Below, piece by piece: positions 12,321 to 25,991 of a stretch of 64,000 nt of DNA (position 1 is its first letter; every line of letters starts with the position of its first letter). Source of the stretch: Cephalopachus bancanus (taxonomy: Eukaryota; Chordata; Mammalia; Primates; Tarsiidae). Location of the stretch: contig JAPVLO010000133.1 of the NCBI GenBank assembly GCA_027257055.1, positions 5,890,001 through 5,954,000 of the forward strand, given 5' to 3'. Below the pieces are notes generated by a model, which made no database searches, was not told the origin of the DNA, and saw nothing but the letters and a program-made list of their open reading frames with translations. The position numbers were made by a program, and so were the translations under genes.

Positions 12321-13921
12321 CCAGCCTAAACAGACGGTTGTCAAGTGTCCACTCTGTGAATGGGTCTGTGGACATGGCCCATTTCAGAGGTTAGAGAAAA
12401 ATCTGCTGAGGAATGTGTTGAACACAGCAGGGTTGCCAATCTGACTTTTTTTTTCCCTAAGTCTAAAGGGGAGCTGGTCCTTATGCTATTAGAAGGCGCT
12501 CACTTTCTTTTTTACTTATTTTTTAAAATTAAAATTAAACAAATAAAATAAAATAACATTCACTTTCTACCTAAGGGACCCTCGTGCTGGCGTCAATGAA
12601 AATAAAATATTGAAGCCAAATACTGAGAAACTGCTGATGTTGGCCTTGAGGAGAAAGACTGTAGAAATGGGCCACTGGTCAGTTGACCTGCTGGCGTGAA
12701 AGGAAGTGTGCAAAACCCCTGCGGCAATAAGAAGGTTGGGTGCACCTGGATGGTCAGCAGCGGATGCTCTCACATGCAACGGGGGTTCTGAGAGCTGCCG
12801 TTCTTGCACATGCAGGCAGGCTTTCCTTGGAAGGCAAATACGATGGTGTATTCTTACTTCACAAGCCCAGCCTGTGTGCTACATAAATATTTACACAGAA
12901 AGTGTGCCGAAGCAGATAGCTGACAATGAGTCACACGTGAGCTCTGTCAACAACAACACACAGGCATTCGGAAGAAATATATCACTCCGTCTCCGTCCAG
13001 GCCGGGGCTAGCTCAGACTCACAGACGATTGCAGCAACTTCACACTCGGATTCTGAGCTGCCATCGGAGGCTACTGTGTAAAGCAGCAATGTTTCAAGAT
13101 AAAATTGAGCAGTTTTGAAAGTCTATAACTAAACACAATGTTGTCAGCCATAAAAAAAAATTATCACTGTAATTAACAACTGCTTCAGAATCCAAACTGC
13201 TATTGAGGATGACAGTTTGAAACCACAGAAGACTCATACAGATGATTAATTATACAAACTGGTTCTTGTTTCAGGAGGTTTATACTCATAGACCGTTTAT
13301 CACCAAAATGAGAATATATGAATTTCATTGAATATTGCAAATTACTATACACATGTTAAGCTGGTTTTTATAAAATTAGATATTAGGGTTTTCTTTTCAT
13401 TTAATAAACCACTCCCTAATACATGAAAGTCATATTTTCTTATCAGTTCAGAAAAAAAATTTGCCTGAGAAGATATTAATCCTCTAAGTCCCTTTTGATA
13501 CACTAATGCTACCTGAATAAGCATACTATTAATACAATAATTAGTTTAATGATGGTCTTTTACATATATAATTATCAAAATGAAAGCCACTACTGCTACA
13601 TTCACTATAAGATGAATAATTATAATATTAATTGATACTAATAGTGCCTTTTCTTTTTTAAAATTAAGCTCTTTTCCCAGAAAAAATTGAAGTTAATACT
13701 AAAATCACAATCATACATTTTACCAAAATTACTTAATCTCAAATACATATAATTTATTATGGCAAAGAAATGAATTGATATGTTATTTCAAAGTGGCTTA
13801 TTGTATATAATCATGTTTATTAGCACCCAAAATGTGCCCAGACAAATATGTCCTGGTGCTCTTTGACTTAGCTACACATCTCTGTGGCCATAACACTAAA
13901 AATGCAGGTAGAAACGGAAAA

Positions 13922-13971
13922 GTCCAGCTGAAAATCTTCATGTTTTGTCCAGCTGAAAATCTTCATGTTTT
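13922..13971. repeat. Perfect 25-bp tandem duplication
   Basis: The 25 bases 13922-13946 (gtccagctgaaaatcttcat plus gtttt) are repeated without change at 13947-13971. The surroundings are single-copy. Confidence 0.97.
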
Positions 13972-16900
13972 GTTGCTGTGCCATCATTTACCTAAACGGC
14001 ATCAAAAAGAACTCTGTTTGGGGACTTTCACCTTTTATCTGGATGTCTGTCATCACAGAAGGAGTTATATCTAAGTAACTAAGTAAAACCAAGGGAAGTG
14101 TCTGACATCAGCTGGAGAAAATCATAGCAGATCCAATGGAGAGTAAGCCAGGACTTGCAAAGGCTTTCCGGCACCTAGCGAGCTATAGTCGTTCTCATGT
14201 AATGACAAACATCAGCGTTCTGATGAACCTGATCGGACATGGCAGAGCTGAGACCAGACCTGCCTTCCCAGAGGCTGCTAGGCTCCACCATCGTCAGGGC
14301 TGCCTGGAGCCCACGGCAGCCTTCAGAAAGCAGAACAATTAAACGGGCTGATTTCAAATGCAGTTCTTGTTCACGAAGGCACTCTCTGCGTGAACCCCCA
14401 AATCGCAACTTAACTTTGCATCTTGTTTTGCACAGCTCCATTCTGGGGAGGAGAGCTGTTTCTAGTCCAGGCTTAGGCTTCTCATGGTGACCAATGTAGC
14501 CTTGCACTGGTAGACTCCCTGGGAACAGGAAGCAGTTCTGCAAAGTCAACGCTCACTGCCCAAGCAGGATGCACTTAGAAGCAGAATTGTTCTGCATTCA
14601 CGGTGTGTCACCCAAGCCCCTGTGAGTACCCAGCACTTCAGGGTCCCCGATGCCACTGCATCGAGTCACTGCCTGACATGCAGCAAAAATGATCTGGAAT
14701 TTCTTCCCTTCTCCTGGTCCTCACTGGCCATGAACACCATGTGTGACCTGGCCACGGGTCCCAGGCGACACCTCAACTCACTCTAAAGCAACTGTGTGGG
14801 CTGTCCTTCCTGTTGGGCTTACAAATAAACTTGACTCTCATCTTTCATGTCGGCTATAAAATATGCTCGAATGAACATTGGAAACAGTGCTTCCTTTTGT
14901 AGCACTTACATTTGGTATCTCCTCTTAACCTGCTTTTCTTCTTTCCCAGAGTTTTTCAAGGGCCTTTTACGACGCTAACAACATTGAATACATTGAGGTT
15001 ATTGAAATGTGTCATAAAATAACCACTATTATGTTGCCTTCCCCAAAAATATTCATATGAAACAAGCGTTCTGAAAAGCTTCCAAAGTTCAGAGTTAAAA
15101 TGCAAAGGATTATGCAAGTCTTCTTAGGTAATTAGTGAATGAGACACCAAGCAAATAAAGCTGGGTGATAAGATGTGTCCATCTCTCAAATCACAGCTTT
15201 CAAGTTGCCATTTTATTCTTCAAATCTTACTTTGAGTCGAAAATGATTTTAGAATTTTCTCATTTGACTACTATAAAAACATAACAAGGGATTTGAAACC
15301 TGTGTGTATTTATCACAACTGAAAATAAAATCTCCCTGGAAGAGGTTAATGGAAAAAGAAATAATAGGAGGTGGAAGCTAAACTGCTTCTTTCAAAACCA
15401 GAGCTGCAGACAGCATTCTAACTAATTCAGATAAGCAGCCCCCATGGCTGTGAGGGGATATTTATGACAGTCTCATCTGTGTGACAGCACTGAAGCCTTG
15501 ACAATGGTGGCGGGCTTCCTATAAAACACATCTGCAGAAAGACAGGTGGATGGCTGGCTATCAATCACCAGGACACGTGAAGAATGCCACATGCACTGGC
15601 CCATACACGGCTCAAGCCAACTCCATGGACGCGGAAAAGCTGACTCTTGAGTATCACGGCCCTGGCAGGGGGTGATTTTTATTCTGAATTCTTTAAAATG
15701 TGTGTTCACACATTTGAAAAAAAAAAAAATCCGACAATAATGACCAGTGTTCCCTTTTCAGGTATAATTTGGAGTTAATTTATGACTTGTTATCTTACTC
15801 ACATTGCATTTAATTGACTGGGATCCTTCTCAAGGGCCAAAACAAACAGATGGCATCCCACAATTTGTCAATTTCCCAAAACTTTTTCAAGAGCCAGGGT
15901 TATTTTTTATTTAGGATCTCAGAAAATGCAGACAGTGCATGCAACCTCTGTTTCTTTAAGTAACTTCTGAATACACAAACAGAATTTTAAAAAGCCAAAT
16001 CATGAGAAGGGATCCTCTCTGTCTTGGGCAGGGATTCATATCACTTCCGTTTATGCTAATGGGAGTTAGGCACCTGTTCTGCAAGGAAAATAGGCCCCTG
16101 TCTATGGAGATCAACATGTGTGGAATAGTCTCCAGATACAAAGCCGAAATCAAATGAGCACAAAGGTGCGGCTAAAACCACAGGGCACCACGTGGCCCAC
16201 CTGAACACGGGCCGCTTCATGTTTCACCTCCTGAGTCATAGGCCCCTCAATGTGACTCACACCTTTGCCATTTAAATGTGACAAAAGGGGAGGGGGCGTG
16301 GGCAACCTCAGCAGTCTGGTGATTTCCATGAGCTCACACATAGTCCTCTGTTCACCCTCAACATGCTCATGAGAAGTGGCCCTGCTGAGTCTGGCTCCAG
16401 CCATGGTTCGCTGCCCCATTTCAGGGTCCTGGAGGGTCGCTGCTGGTAACAGGAGGGCTTGGGCCTGAGCACTGTGCTGGGACTTCCTGCGGCAGGTGGG
16501 TGGTAATGACTGGGGACTAAGTGACCAGCAGGTACCAGGGCTCACAGAAGGCAAGGCTGCCCAGGCCCAAATGGGGACGTCTCTATGGGTATCACAGAGG
16601 CCTCTGTTCAGAGAGTTCTTGGCAGCCATGTAGACAGAGAGTGCCTCTTGCTCCACTCCAATGGGAGGGGCCCTGTAGCTGTCTTTCCCCACGTTACGTT
16701 ATGTTTTCAGCTAAAAGTGTGATGTATCAACACAGGGTCTTGGGAGGTGAGCTGAGATGTCCAGTATGGTTTGGTTTGACCTTGACTCCCTTATGTTGTC
16801 TATAACATGGGACTGTTGCTCTCCCCATTAACATTTCAACACAATTGAAATAGGGAATGAGAAGACCACACAGCATGCACAGTTGGCCACGTTTCTAGAG

Positions 16901-17340
16901 GTTTCTTCTTCTTCCTACCCATCTAGGTCAAGGCCCCAGTTCTTTATTCTTGATCTGCCTTGTGAGTGGCATTGTGAGCAGCCCTTGTGTGGACAGGACA
17001 GGCTGCATAATTTGCAGGGCCCAGTAAAAAAGGAGAACACAGAGCTCCTTCCTGACAAGTCTTGCACGACTGCAAGACAGAGATAACAGAACATTAACCT
17101 GAGTTCAGGGCTCCCCCAGCACAGGGACCTCCTAATCGTGCAAGTGCCACACTCAAGAAGACGGCTCCCCCATGGAAGAGGACCTTGACAAAGATAGCCG
17201 GCTGTCCCCTTCTTCCTTCCCAGCCTAGAAGAGGCCTCAGTCAAACCACATTGGGACAAGGGAAGCAGGACGTCTTGCCTCTGACATCTGTTCAAGGTAC
17301 TCAGGAAAACGGATCGCCAAGTACTCTGAAAAAACATTTG

Positions 17341-17633
17341 CTTTTTTTTTTTTTTGAGTTGGAGTCTCACTCTGTCGCCCAGACTGGAGTGCAGTGGCCC
17401 CTCCCGCCCACGGCAGCCTCGACTTGCTGGACTCCGGCGATCCTTCCGCCTCAGCCTTCCACGTAGCTGGAACTACAGGCGTGCGCTACCATGCCCGCCT
17501 AGTTTTTTTATTTATTGTAGAGATGAGGTCTCGCCAAATTGCCCAGGCAGGTCTCAAACCCGCGGGCTTAGGCAATCCACTCACCTCAGCCTCCCAAAGG
17601 CACGGGATTACAGTCTGAACCACTGAGCCCGGC
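17341..17633 (-). mobile_element. Alu, derived subfamily
   Basis: A complete antisense dimer with the derived-subfamily words (ttggagtctcactctgtcgc, cctcgacttgctgg, gaacccgcgggctt-like). Exact 9-bp target duplication aaacatttg at 17332-17340 and 17634-17642. Confidence 0.95.
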
Positions 17634-19187
17634 AAACATTTGTTTTTTAAACGCAGATTATATTGTAAGGATTATTTAAAAGTGATCTATTTTCTTTCTA
17701 GAGGGATCCACAAAGTAAGGTTTTCCATCTAAGGGCCGGCAGGACTGGTGAAGAGTTGAGGACCTGAGAACCAATTTTGAACACCAATGATGGTAGCACA
17801 GCCTCCTGGCAACTGATCTTCAGTTCTAGAGTTCTTCTTAACTGGCGTCCAGCTCAAGCACCTTCCCTCTCATCAGTTGCGCACAGCTTTAGACTTGACC
17901 TCCAATTCTGAACAGGCCAACTTGCCATGAAGCCACTCCCTCTGGCTCTCTGTAGTTGAGGGGGTAGTTGGAGCGCAGGGGAGGCTCAGCATGTAGGGCA
18001 CCCGTCTCTCTAAGTGCAGTTATGCTCGGTGAGTTCTAGCCTAGTGAACCACACTTAGCAATGACAGTGATGGCAGCATATACCCATGTCTCAGGAGTGG
18101 GCTGTGGCCACGTCTCACTGTGGGTAGGCCATCTTTCCCTTCAGTACAAGGCACCTCTATAGCCTAGGTCTTCAGGAAATTCCAACGAGGCATGGAGGTG
18201 AACAAAGGACACCGAAATGCCCCCTCCGCCCCAATAAATATAACTTACAAAACCACTTAGAAAAAAACTACAATTGCGGCCAAATTATTTTGTTAAGTCT
18301 GAGTTTTTCTGAGCTATAGTGGCTTTGTATATAATCAAACAATAGAGAAAGAATTGTTCAAGGGTATAAGCTTATCCTGATTTTTGGTCATTCAGAGAAT
18401 GGCTAGAAGATTGTAATATTACCTACTCTCAATAAAATAGTATATCCTTTTTTCTTGGTAGTGAATTTGTAGGGATAAACAACCCTACAAATTGTTTGGC
18501 CTATTATATGTCACAGAGATTTTTCTATAGCCTGTCTAGACTCCAGACAATGGGCGAGACTGGCCTATAGTTGCAGACGTTTCTACAGTCTGTAATATCA
18601 CTTAGAAAAGCAAGGGCAAAAACACAAAAATGAGAACCAGCCTGACCTGCCAGGACGACAGCAGAAATAGGAGTGTAACGACACTTTGCAATTTAGAAAC
18701 GATGACATCGTCTTACAAAGGAGTTTTAGCAGCCACATATCAGCCAAAGCAACTTTGTAAAATCATAGATATTCCCAAAATATGAGTCACAGTCAAGTAA
18801 TTCTGTCCATAAGCTCTGAAATCACTTGATTGCAGAAATTCTGTATGCATGTCATACTGCACTTCCTTATTGCACAGGACAGTGTGGATGGGTGTGTGGG
18901 CAGAAATATATGTATGCATTTTTACATATTTAAGTCAACATGAAGATTTTTTAAAAGGTCTTTAAAAGTAAAACGGATAATTAAAGTATTCTTTCAGCCC
19001 TCTTTGAACACAACAAAGAGGGAGAAAATAATTCATGTTGCAGATAATTTTAAGAGACTTAAAGGGACATTACATATGCGCAAGGGTGGGTAGAGAAAAT
19101 AATTTTAAAATGTTATCTATTTTCAGCCATTTCATCTCTCAGCATGTCTCCATGATTATTTTTCTCCCACAACTACACTTGTTATAA

Positions 19188-19250
19188 ACGAAGGAAGGAA
19201 GGAATGGAGGGAGAGAGGGAGGAAGGGAGGGAAAAAAAAGAAAGAAATCT
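19188..19250. repeat. GGAA/GA-rich microsatellite
   Basis: gaaggaaggaaggaatggag followed by gagagggaggaaggg units and A-runs. Confidence 0.85.
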
Positions 19251-20754
19251 TGTTTATATTTTTACATTCTTCTTTGCCCTCTTTTTAATTTTTTTAGGAA
19301 ATTACCCAATGAAGAATATTTGTTTTTGTTTTTGTTGTTTAGTTTTATTTTGATGAAGACCATGAGATACATTAGGTACAAGAATATTCCTTGATGAAAA
19401 TATTGCCGTAAAACTACTGGCAGTATTTCCAACTCAGACAGTATTCTCTTGCCCAAAGACTACAGACAACATCAATGGTCACCAGACTATTTGAATCTTC
19501 ACCACTGGGACCACTATTAACAGTCTCTGTCACTGTTGGAAGGACCCATCAGGTGGAGTCAAGAGGGTGTCTAATAAAATGGGTAACATGCAGAAGAACC
19601 AAGGGGTTGTTGTTGTTTGTTTTTTAAGTTAGAACTGTGCGCCCAGAATAGAAAATTCCCATCTCTAAAGCCATTCCATTTCTGTCCCTGGCTCAATTTT
19701 AAAAAAAAGAGACCCGCCAGCTAGCTTGTTTTCACATAATCAACTGTACCCTATAGCAGTATTTAATATGTCATCAAAAGTTCCACTGCAGAAAAAACCA
19801 TCCAGGATTGCCAAACTTAAACATTTGCTGATTGATGAAGCCTTAGAGAACCCTTCTTAGTGTGATCTGCTAAGCCTGTCCACAAGGCTCTCACGGCGTA
19901 CTTTCTAGGTCTAGGACACTATGAATATACATGTGGTATCTTTTCTCCCAGAATGCAAATGTTAGACTCTTATTATGCCAAAACGATATTACATAGTACT
20001 CTTATTTTGTTTTGCTTGGAAGTTCAATCTTTTCTTCTTTGAGGCAAAAATTCTGTACCTTGCCAGAAATGAAGGTTTTTGTTAACACTTTCTCATCTAG
20101 TAAAAATAAACAGATAAGTCCAAATGATTGTTAATGTAATATTCAATAACGGTAATATAAAAATTCAAGGAGATTTGTTTGAAATAAAAGATGTAGTTTT
20201 TTCCTTTGCTAAGTACCATAATACTCAGGAATATTTACATAACATGTAATAAGACATACCAGAGAAGTATAGAGCTCATATCATAACTTTGAATACCATG
20301 AAAATGGTATGCAATTCTGATCAACTTCAGTCTTCTCAATTGGCTACACTTTAATTAAAGAGAAACTGTATATATGTTAATTGAGCATACCAATTAAAAC
20401 TTGACTTTTCAGGCAAATACCAAATTCCAATATCAATCTTAGCACGATCAATTTGGCAAACAAATTTTTTGTGTGTGTGTTCATACATTGGTGGGAAGTG
20501 TCCTGCTTCCCCACAGGACAGCTGGGACTTGCAACGCACTCTAAAAGGAGCCGAAATCAATCAAGCGTCCCATGCAAAAAGACAGAAGATCAAATTAGGC
20601 CCTAAGGAAGTCCTGCTAAAAGTCAATGGAAATTTGCAACACACTAGAGAGGATTCTTGTGGCCCACAAGCCTTGTCAGTGGTTTTACTAAGTCTTTAAA
20701 GTTGATATACAAGTCAAAACAAGAACAACCATACAAACAGGACAAAACGCATAC

Positions 20755-20880
20755 CTCTCCAACGTCGTAGATCCAGATTCGGCCTTCTGAGTCCCCGACA
20801 GCAACTTCTTTGCCAGCCTGGGCCCAACGAACACGGTTTAGGGCGGACGCTCCCTCGATGGCTACACTTGCTGTTGGAAC
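20755..20880 (-). CDS. DYNC1I1: DYNC1I1 internal coding exon (probable exon 16)
   Basis: The 126-bp exon is 42 codons in phase 0: [20 protein letters not shown] to [13 protein letters not shown] (about residues 568-609). It encodes the last canonical WD40 blade, with the GRIWIYD strand closing the beta-propeller. The minus-strand acceptor is ctctattgcag and the donor GTATGC. The frame is intact. If intron 16 were retained, translation would stop after a short unrelated tail, at 20644. The exon lies between introns of about 16.9 kb and 4.8 kb. Confidence 0.97.
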
Positions 20881-21428
20881 CTGCAATAGAGGCAAGGTCA
20901 GAAAAAAGAATCTCTGAATAAGAATCTAAACACACGAATTTACAATGAAATGTTTAGCTGGGTGAGTCGCCCCTGACTTCACATGCATGAAGTAGATAAG
21001 TCCCTTGGCCAGGGGTAAAAAGGACTAATTGTTCCTAAATCATATGCTCCACTGGATTAAGGGGTAGAGAGAAGAGACATTCTGATGAGAAAGGACTGGG
21101 AGAGAGTCTTTTTCCACAGTCACTGGGCAGTGGGAGACACAATATTCCTTTGGACTTTGCCAGTGCAAATCCAACATAGAGACAGAGCAGTTGAGTGGAC
21201 CCCCTCACCATTGAGTCACAGAGTATAGACAGATAGAGAGACTTCAGGATTTACCAGGATTAAGGACACTATAAGAGGCAGAAGGCAGAGGTGTATGGTG
21301 GACTAATATGGATCTTTAGGGACAAAAATAAACATGTATACTGATTCTTCAAACCCTCAGCAGGGAAGAGGTGAGCAGAAGAAGAAAAGAAATCATGCAA
21401 GTAAAAAACTTCAAAACCCTCGAATTCT

Positions 21429-21449
21429 CCTTTCTTTCCTTCCTTCCTT

Positions 21450-21491
<42 letters not shown>

Positions 21492-21496
21492 TTTGT
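21429..21496. repeat. CT/TTTC microsatellite in intron 15
   Basis: cttccttcctttctctctct followed by CT and CTTT units; purine-rich in the transcript. Confidence 0.92.
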
Positions 21497-24400
21497 CTCT
21501 CCCCAACCCCCTAGCAGTACCAGGAACTTTTGCAATGTCTCCAAGGTGATATCCTGATAGCATAGAAAAGACCTCCTATTTCCCTTAGTAAACAGTCAAA
21601 TCTAAAGCATTGACACTTATAATAATTATTATTATGAAAGTGAACTAGAGGTGCTGAAATGGAACATACAGAATTTGTTATAAGAACCTCAGTATTTGTG
21701 AAAAGACCTTTTAGTGTCTATGTCTCTTCTATCACTGGTTGTGTAAACTCATATCTTCAAGGCTAGAAGTCTATACTTGAAAGAAAGATCAGGTCTTCTG
21801 GGTCTTCTATAAGAATGTTGATTTTAAAATGACAACATGCCATGGAGAAAGAAAAACTTGGTGACGAGATGGCCACCAAGATCATCCCACGCCACCATTT
21901 AAGACCTGTGTCTGATGAACACATCGCATTAGGATGGAAACACAACAAGGACTGTGACTTAGCCTCTGGCATTCTGTTATTCAGGGAATTGAAACCATCT
22001 GTTTATACGAAATTATTGACCCAGTACCTATCTTTAAAATAGCAATAAAAACTCCATCATATGTAAGAATCTATGTTTAAACTTAATCTTGAAATCAATA
22101 AAAATTCTTTCACCCGCTTAAAGCATTGTATGTCAATTGTGAGGGGAAAAAAGTCTCTGGCTCATTTATTTTTTAAAAATATACAATTTCTACAATAAAG
22201 GTGCCTGCTGTGCAGGCTAGAGTCTGAATTTTTAACCAAACCTTTCAAAGGCTGAAACAATGTGAATTTAGATGGACCATAATTCTGTCAATACACTGTA
22301 TTATTAAGCACACTGCCCAGAAAACAAATCTTTGATGCAGCCAGTCTTCAGGGTTAATTTTTAACACCAAAATTTATAAGGACCATACAGGATTCTTACC
22401 CAATTCCATTACCTAATTCTATTCAATATCAGAGTTTAATCTATGAACAATCTTAAACATCGAATAAAATGTTTAATCTTAATATAAATATAACAAAAAA
22501 CAATCAGTCAAAAAGAAACTGGTCTTTTGCCACATTTAAAATAATTCCTAAAACATTTTCAAGAATATTATTTTTGGGGGATCTAGGTGCTATAGCAAAC
22601 TGAAACAATATTTTAAACATTTAAAAATATTTTCTTCTTTGCAGATATTATAAATGATAGAAAATAACTATTACAGCCTATATTATGTGCTAAAAATTAA
22701 TGAATGCATGAAGAAAATGAAAAATATCTTTGTATGAATTTAATCAGTAATGACCTTTCAACAGTTGCTGAATCGAATAAGAATAATTCATATGTTCTTT
22801 CTCCGTTTCTTGTTCTTATGCTTTGGTTTCACAGATATTTTCATAGTTTTCATGGCTCAATTATTTTAATTGCAAAGACAAGACATATACATATACGTGG
22901 CATAAATTATAACATTAAGCAGTAGAAGTCAGGAGTGCTGAAGTGCGTAGATATGAGCCCTCCCACATAAAACAGCTGGGATACCTAGTTCTAAAAACAT
23001 AGTAATGTGAGCAGCAACAACAGCAAAACACACTGCTGTACTGGGAATTCAGATTTTTTAAAGAACAAATCTCATTAATCTGATAAATGTTTTTAAAATG
23101 TTCAACTTGCTAGTGGGGAAAAATGACTTAAAGGTTTTAAAAAAGTGTTTGGTTCATTACTGGATTTGAATCAGATTCAGTATCTCTCTATTATCTATTA
23201 TTATCGATTATTTTGAAAGCAGAATTATGTTTACCACAAAACTCAACAGTTTGCATGACCAGTAATGCCTTTTAAAAAACATTTAGCTATAAAATTTGTA
23301 CGTCGCTATCTCTTGATACCTAGAGTATGAGAAGGGAAAAAATTACATTTGGCAATGTTGAGACATTGCTTTCGTTTTACCTAAAAAACAGGTTTAAAAA
23401 AACCCAGCTGCCTGGGACTTATTAAGGAGCTTGGCGCATGGCGGCCGGGATTACCTAGACACCACCTCTCCTGAGCCTGGTTTCTCCTACAGCCGTCTCC
23501 TCGGTCAATCTGGAAATGCCGGCTTTTCGGCTACTTTAAGTGAGTCTCTTCCAGCAAATAGAAGCAATGTGATTTTAATCAACAGTGATGAAAGCCTCTG
23601 GGAAGCCCTTACAATGTAGGGTAATAACATCTTTCTATTAAAAACAATAATGTTGTAAACATTTCAACATCCCAAATGATGGGCCTCTCCCGTCCACATG
23701 CATTTTGGTTATTTGCAAAGGGGCTTCCTATCCCTCATCTTGGTCACACAGTTCCTGGAGCTAAAAGGAAAAATCTACTTACATGGAAAGACTTTAAGAG
23801 ATAACTCCTGGGCAACAGTTCCGAGAGTGTATGTGCCCTTGAAGATAACGATAACTCAATAATAACGCCTGAAGAATATTGCCCTGTCCCGCTTAACCAA
23901 AAACAAAAATAAAAACAAAAAACAACCTGAGGGAACTCCCTCCTCCTATCCTCCAGTTGTGGACTGCCTAATTAAAAAGGCTGAGCTGCTTCCTGCTCAC
24001 TTTCCCCACATGACATGTGGAAACTCTTCTTACCTGTCTATTTTTATTTATGGAGCGCGTTCGTGTCTCTGAATCAGAGATCAGAAAATGATGCAGAGAC
24101 TATTTCCTTTTATAAAACTGAGGAACATTTCATCTTTGTGTTTTTTAAAAAATTCCCCAAACCAAAACACCCAAGTAGCTACCTGAATTAGCACCTCAAC
24201 GATTTTGAGAGCCTGGAAAAAAAGCAGCCATGCATGCAGTATAATGTTTAAAACATACATTTTTAGAGCATACATATAAAACAGTATTTTTAAAAATTTT
24301 TCAATCGTCTGCTTAAAAAAAACCAAAACAGATATTTTTCCTTTGTGAGCTACTCTAAAGGTGACAGGTCAAAATCCCTTTAAAAAAAAATACTGAGTTT

Positions 24401-24845
24401 GACAAGTTAGAGTCTGTTGTAAAAGTCTGCCTTTGAGTTCAATGTCTGAGACAAGGAATATTTACCTTGGTAAAAATCAAATGGATGAAAGACCTAAACC
24501 TAAAATAGTCAACAGGATCACCTTTTATGCCTTCAAAATAAAAACGGTACAAGTAGAAACCATTGACAAACAGACCCTTTTAAATGCCCAGTGTAAAGTC
24601 AGCATCCACAAAAGCTTACTTTTCGAAGTGCTTGCCCTAAAGTTATCTCAGCAGGGCTGTGACAAATGCCTGTGTCCCTGCCCACAGGGACTGGTGTGAA
24701 CACATATATTGTTTTGCTCTTCGCAAAAAAAGGGCCATTACTTGGCCAGGTCTGCCATGGTTTGGGCTTGGAGTGAGATGGTTTGGGGATGGAGTGAGAT
24801 AAAGAGACTTGGGCTGATGCCTCTGCCAGTTCCCTCCAGGCATCA

Positions 24846-25991
<1,146 letters not shown>

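Larger units (their letters stand above)
3901..20754 (-). other. DYNC1I1: DYNC1I1 intron 16
   Basis: About 16.85 kb between the terminal exon acceptor and the GTATGC donor at 20754. Apart from the repeats listed separately, the stretches 4937-8040, 9126-9432, 9483-10531, 10800-12245, 12316-17340 and 17634-20754 show no gene, RNA or recognisable transposon. They are AT-rich single-copy DNA; 12.3-17.3 kb and 17.6-20.7 kb are long transposon-poor blocks. The open frames in them are short and show no family resemblance. Confidence 0.85.

Noticed and set aside
16150..16692. A 180-codon minus-strand frame inside intron 16
   Set aside because: On the sense strand of DYNC1I1 but with no recognised domain or homology to dynein subunits; no splice signals that would join it in frame were found. 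Treated as chance.
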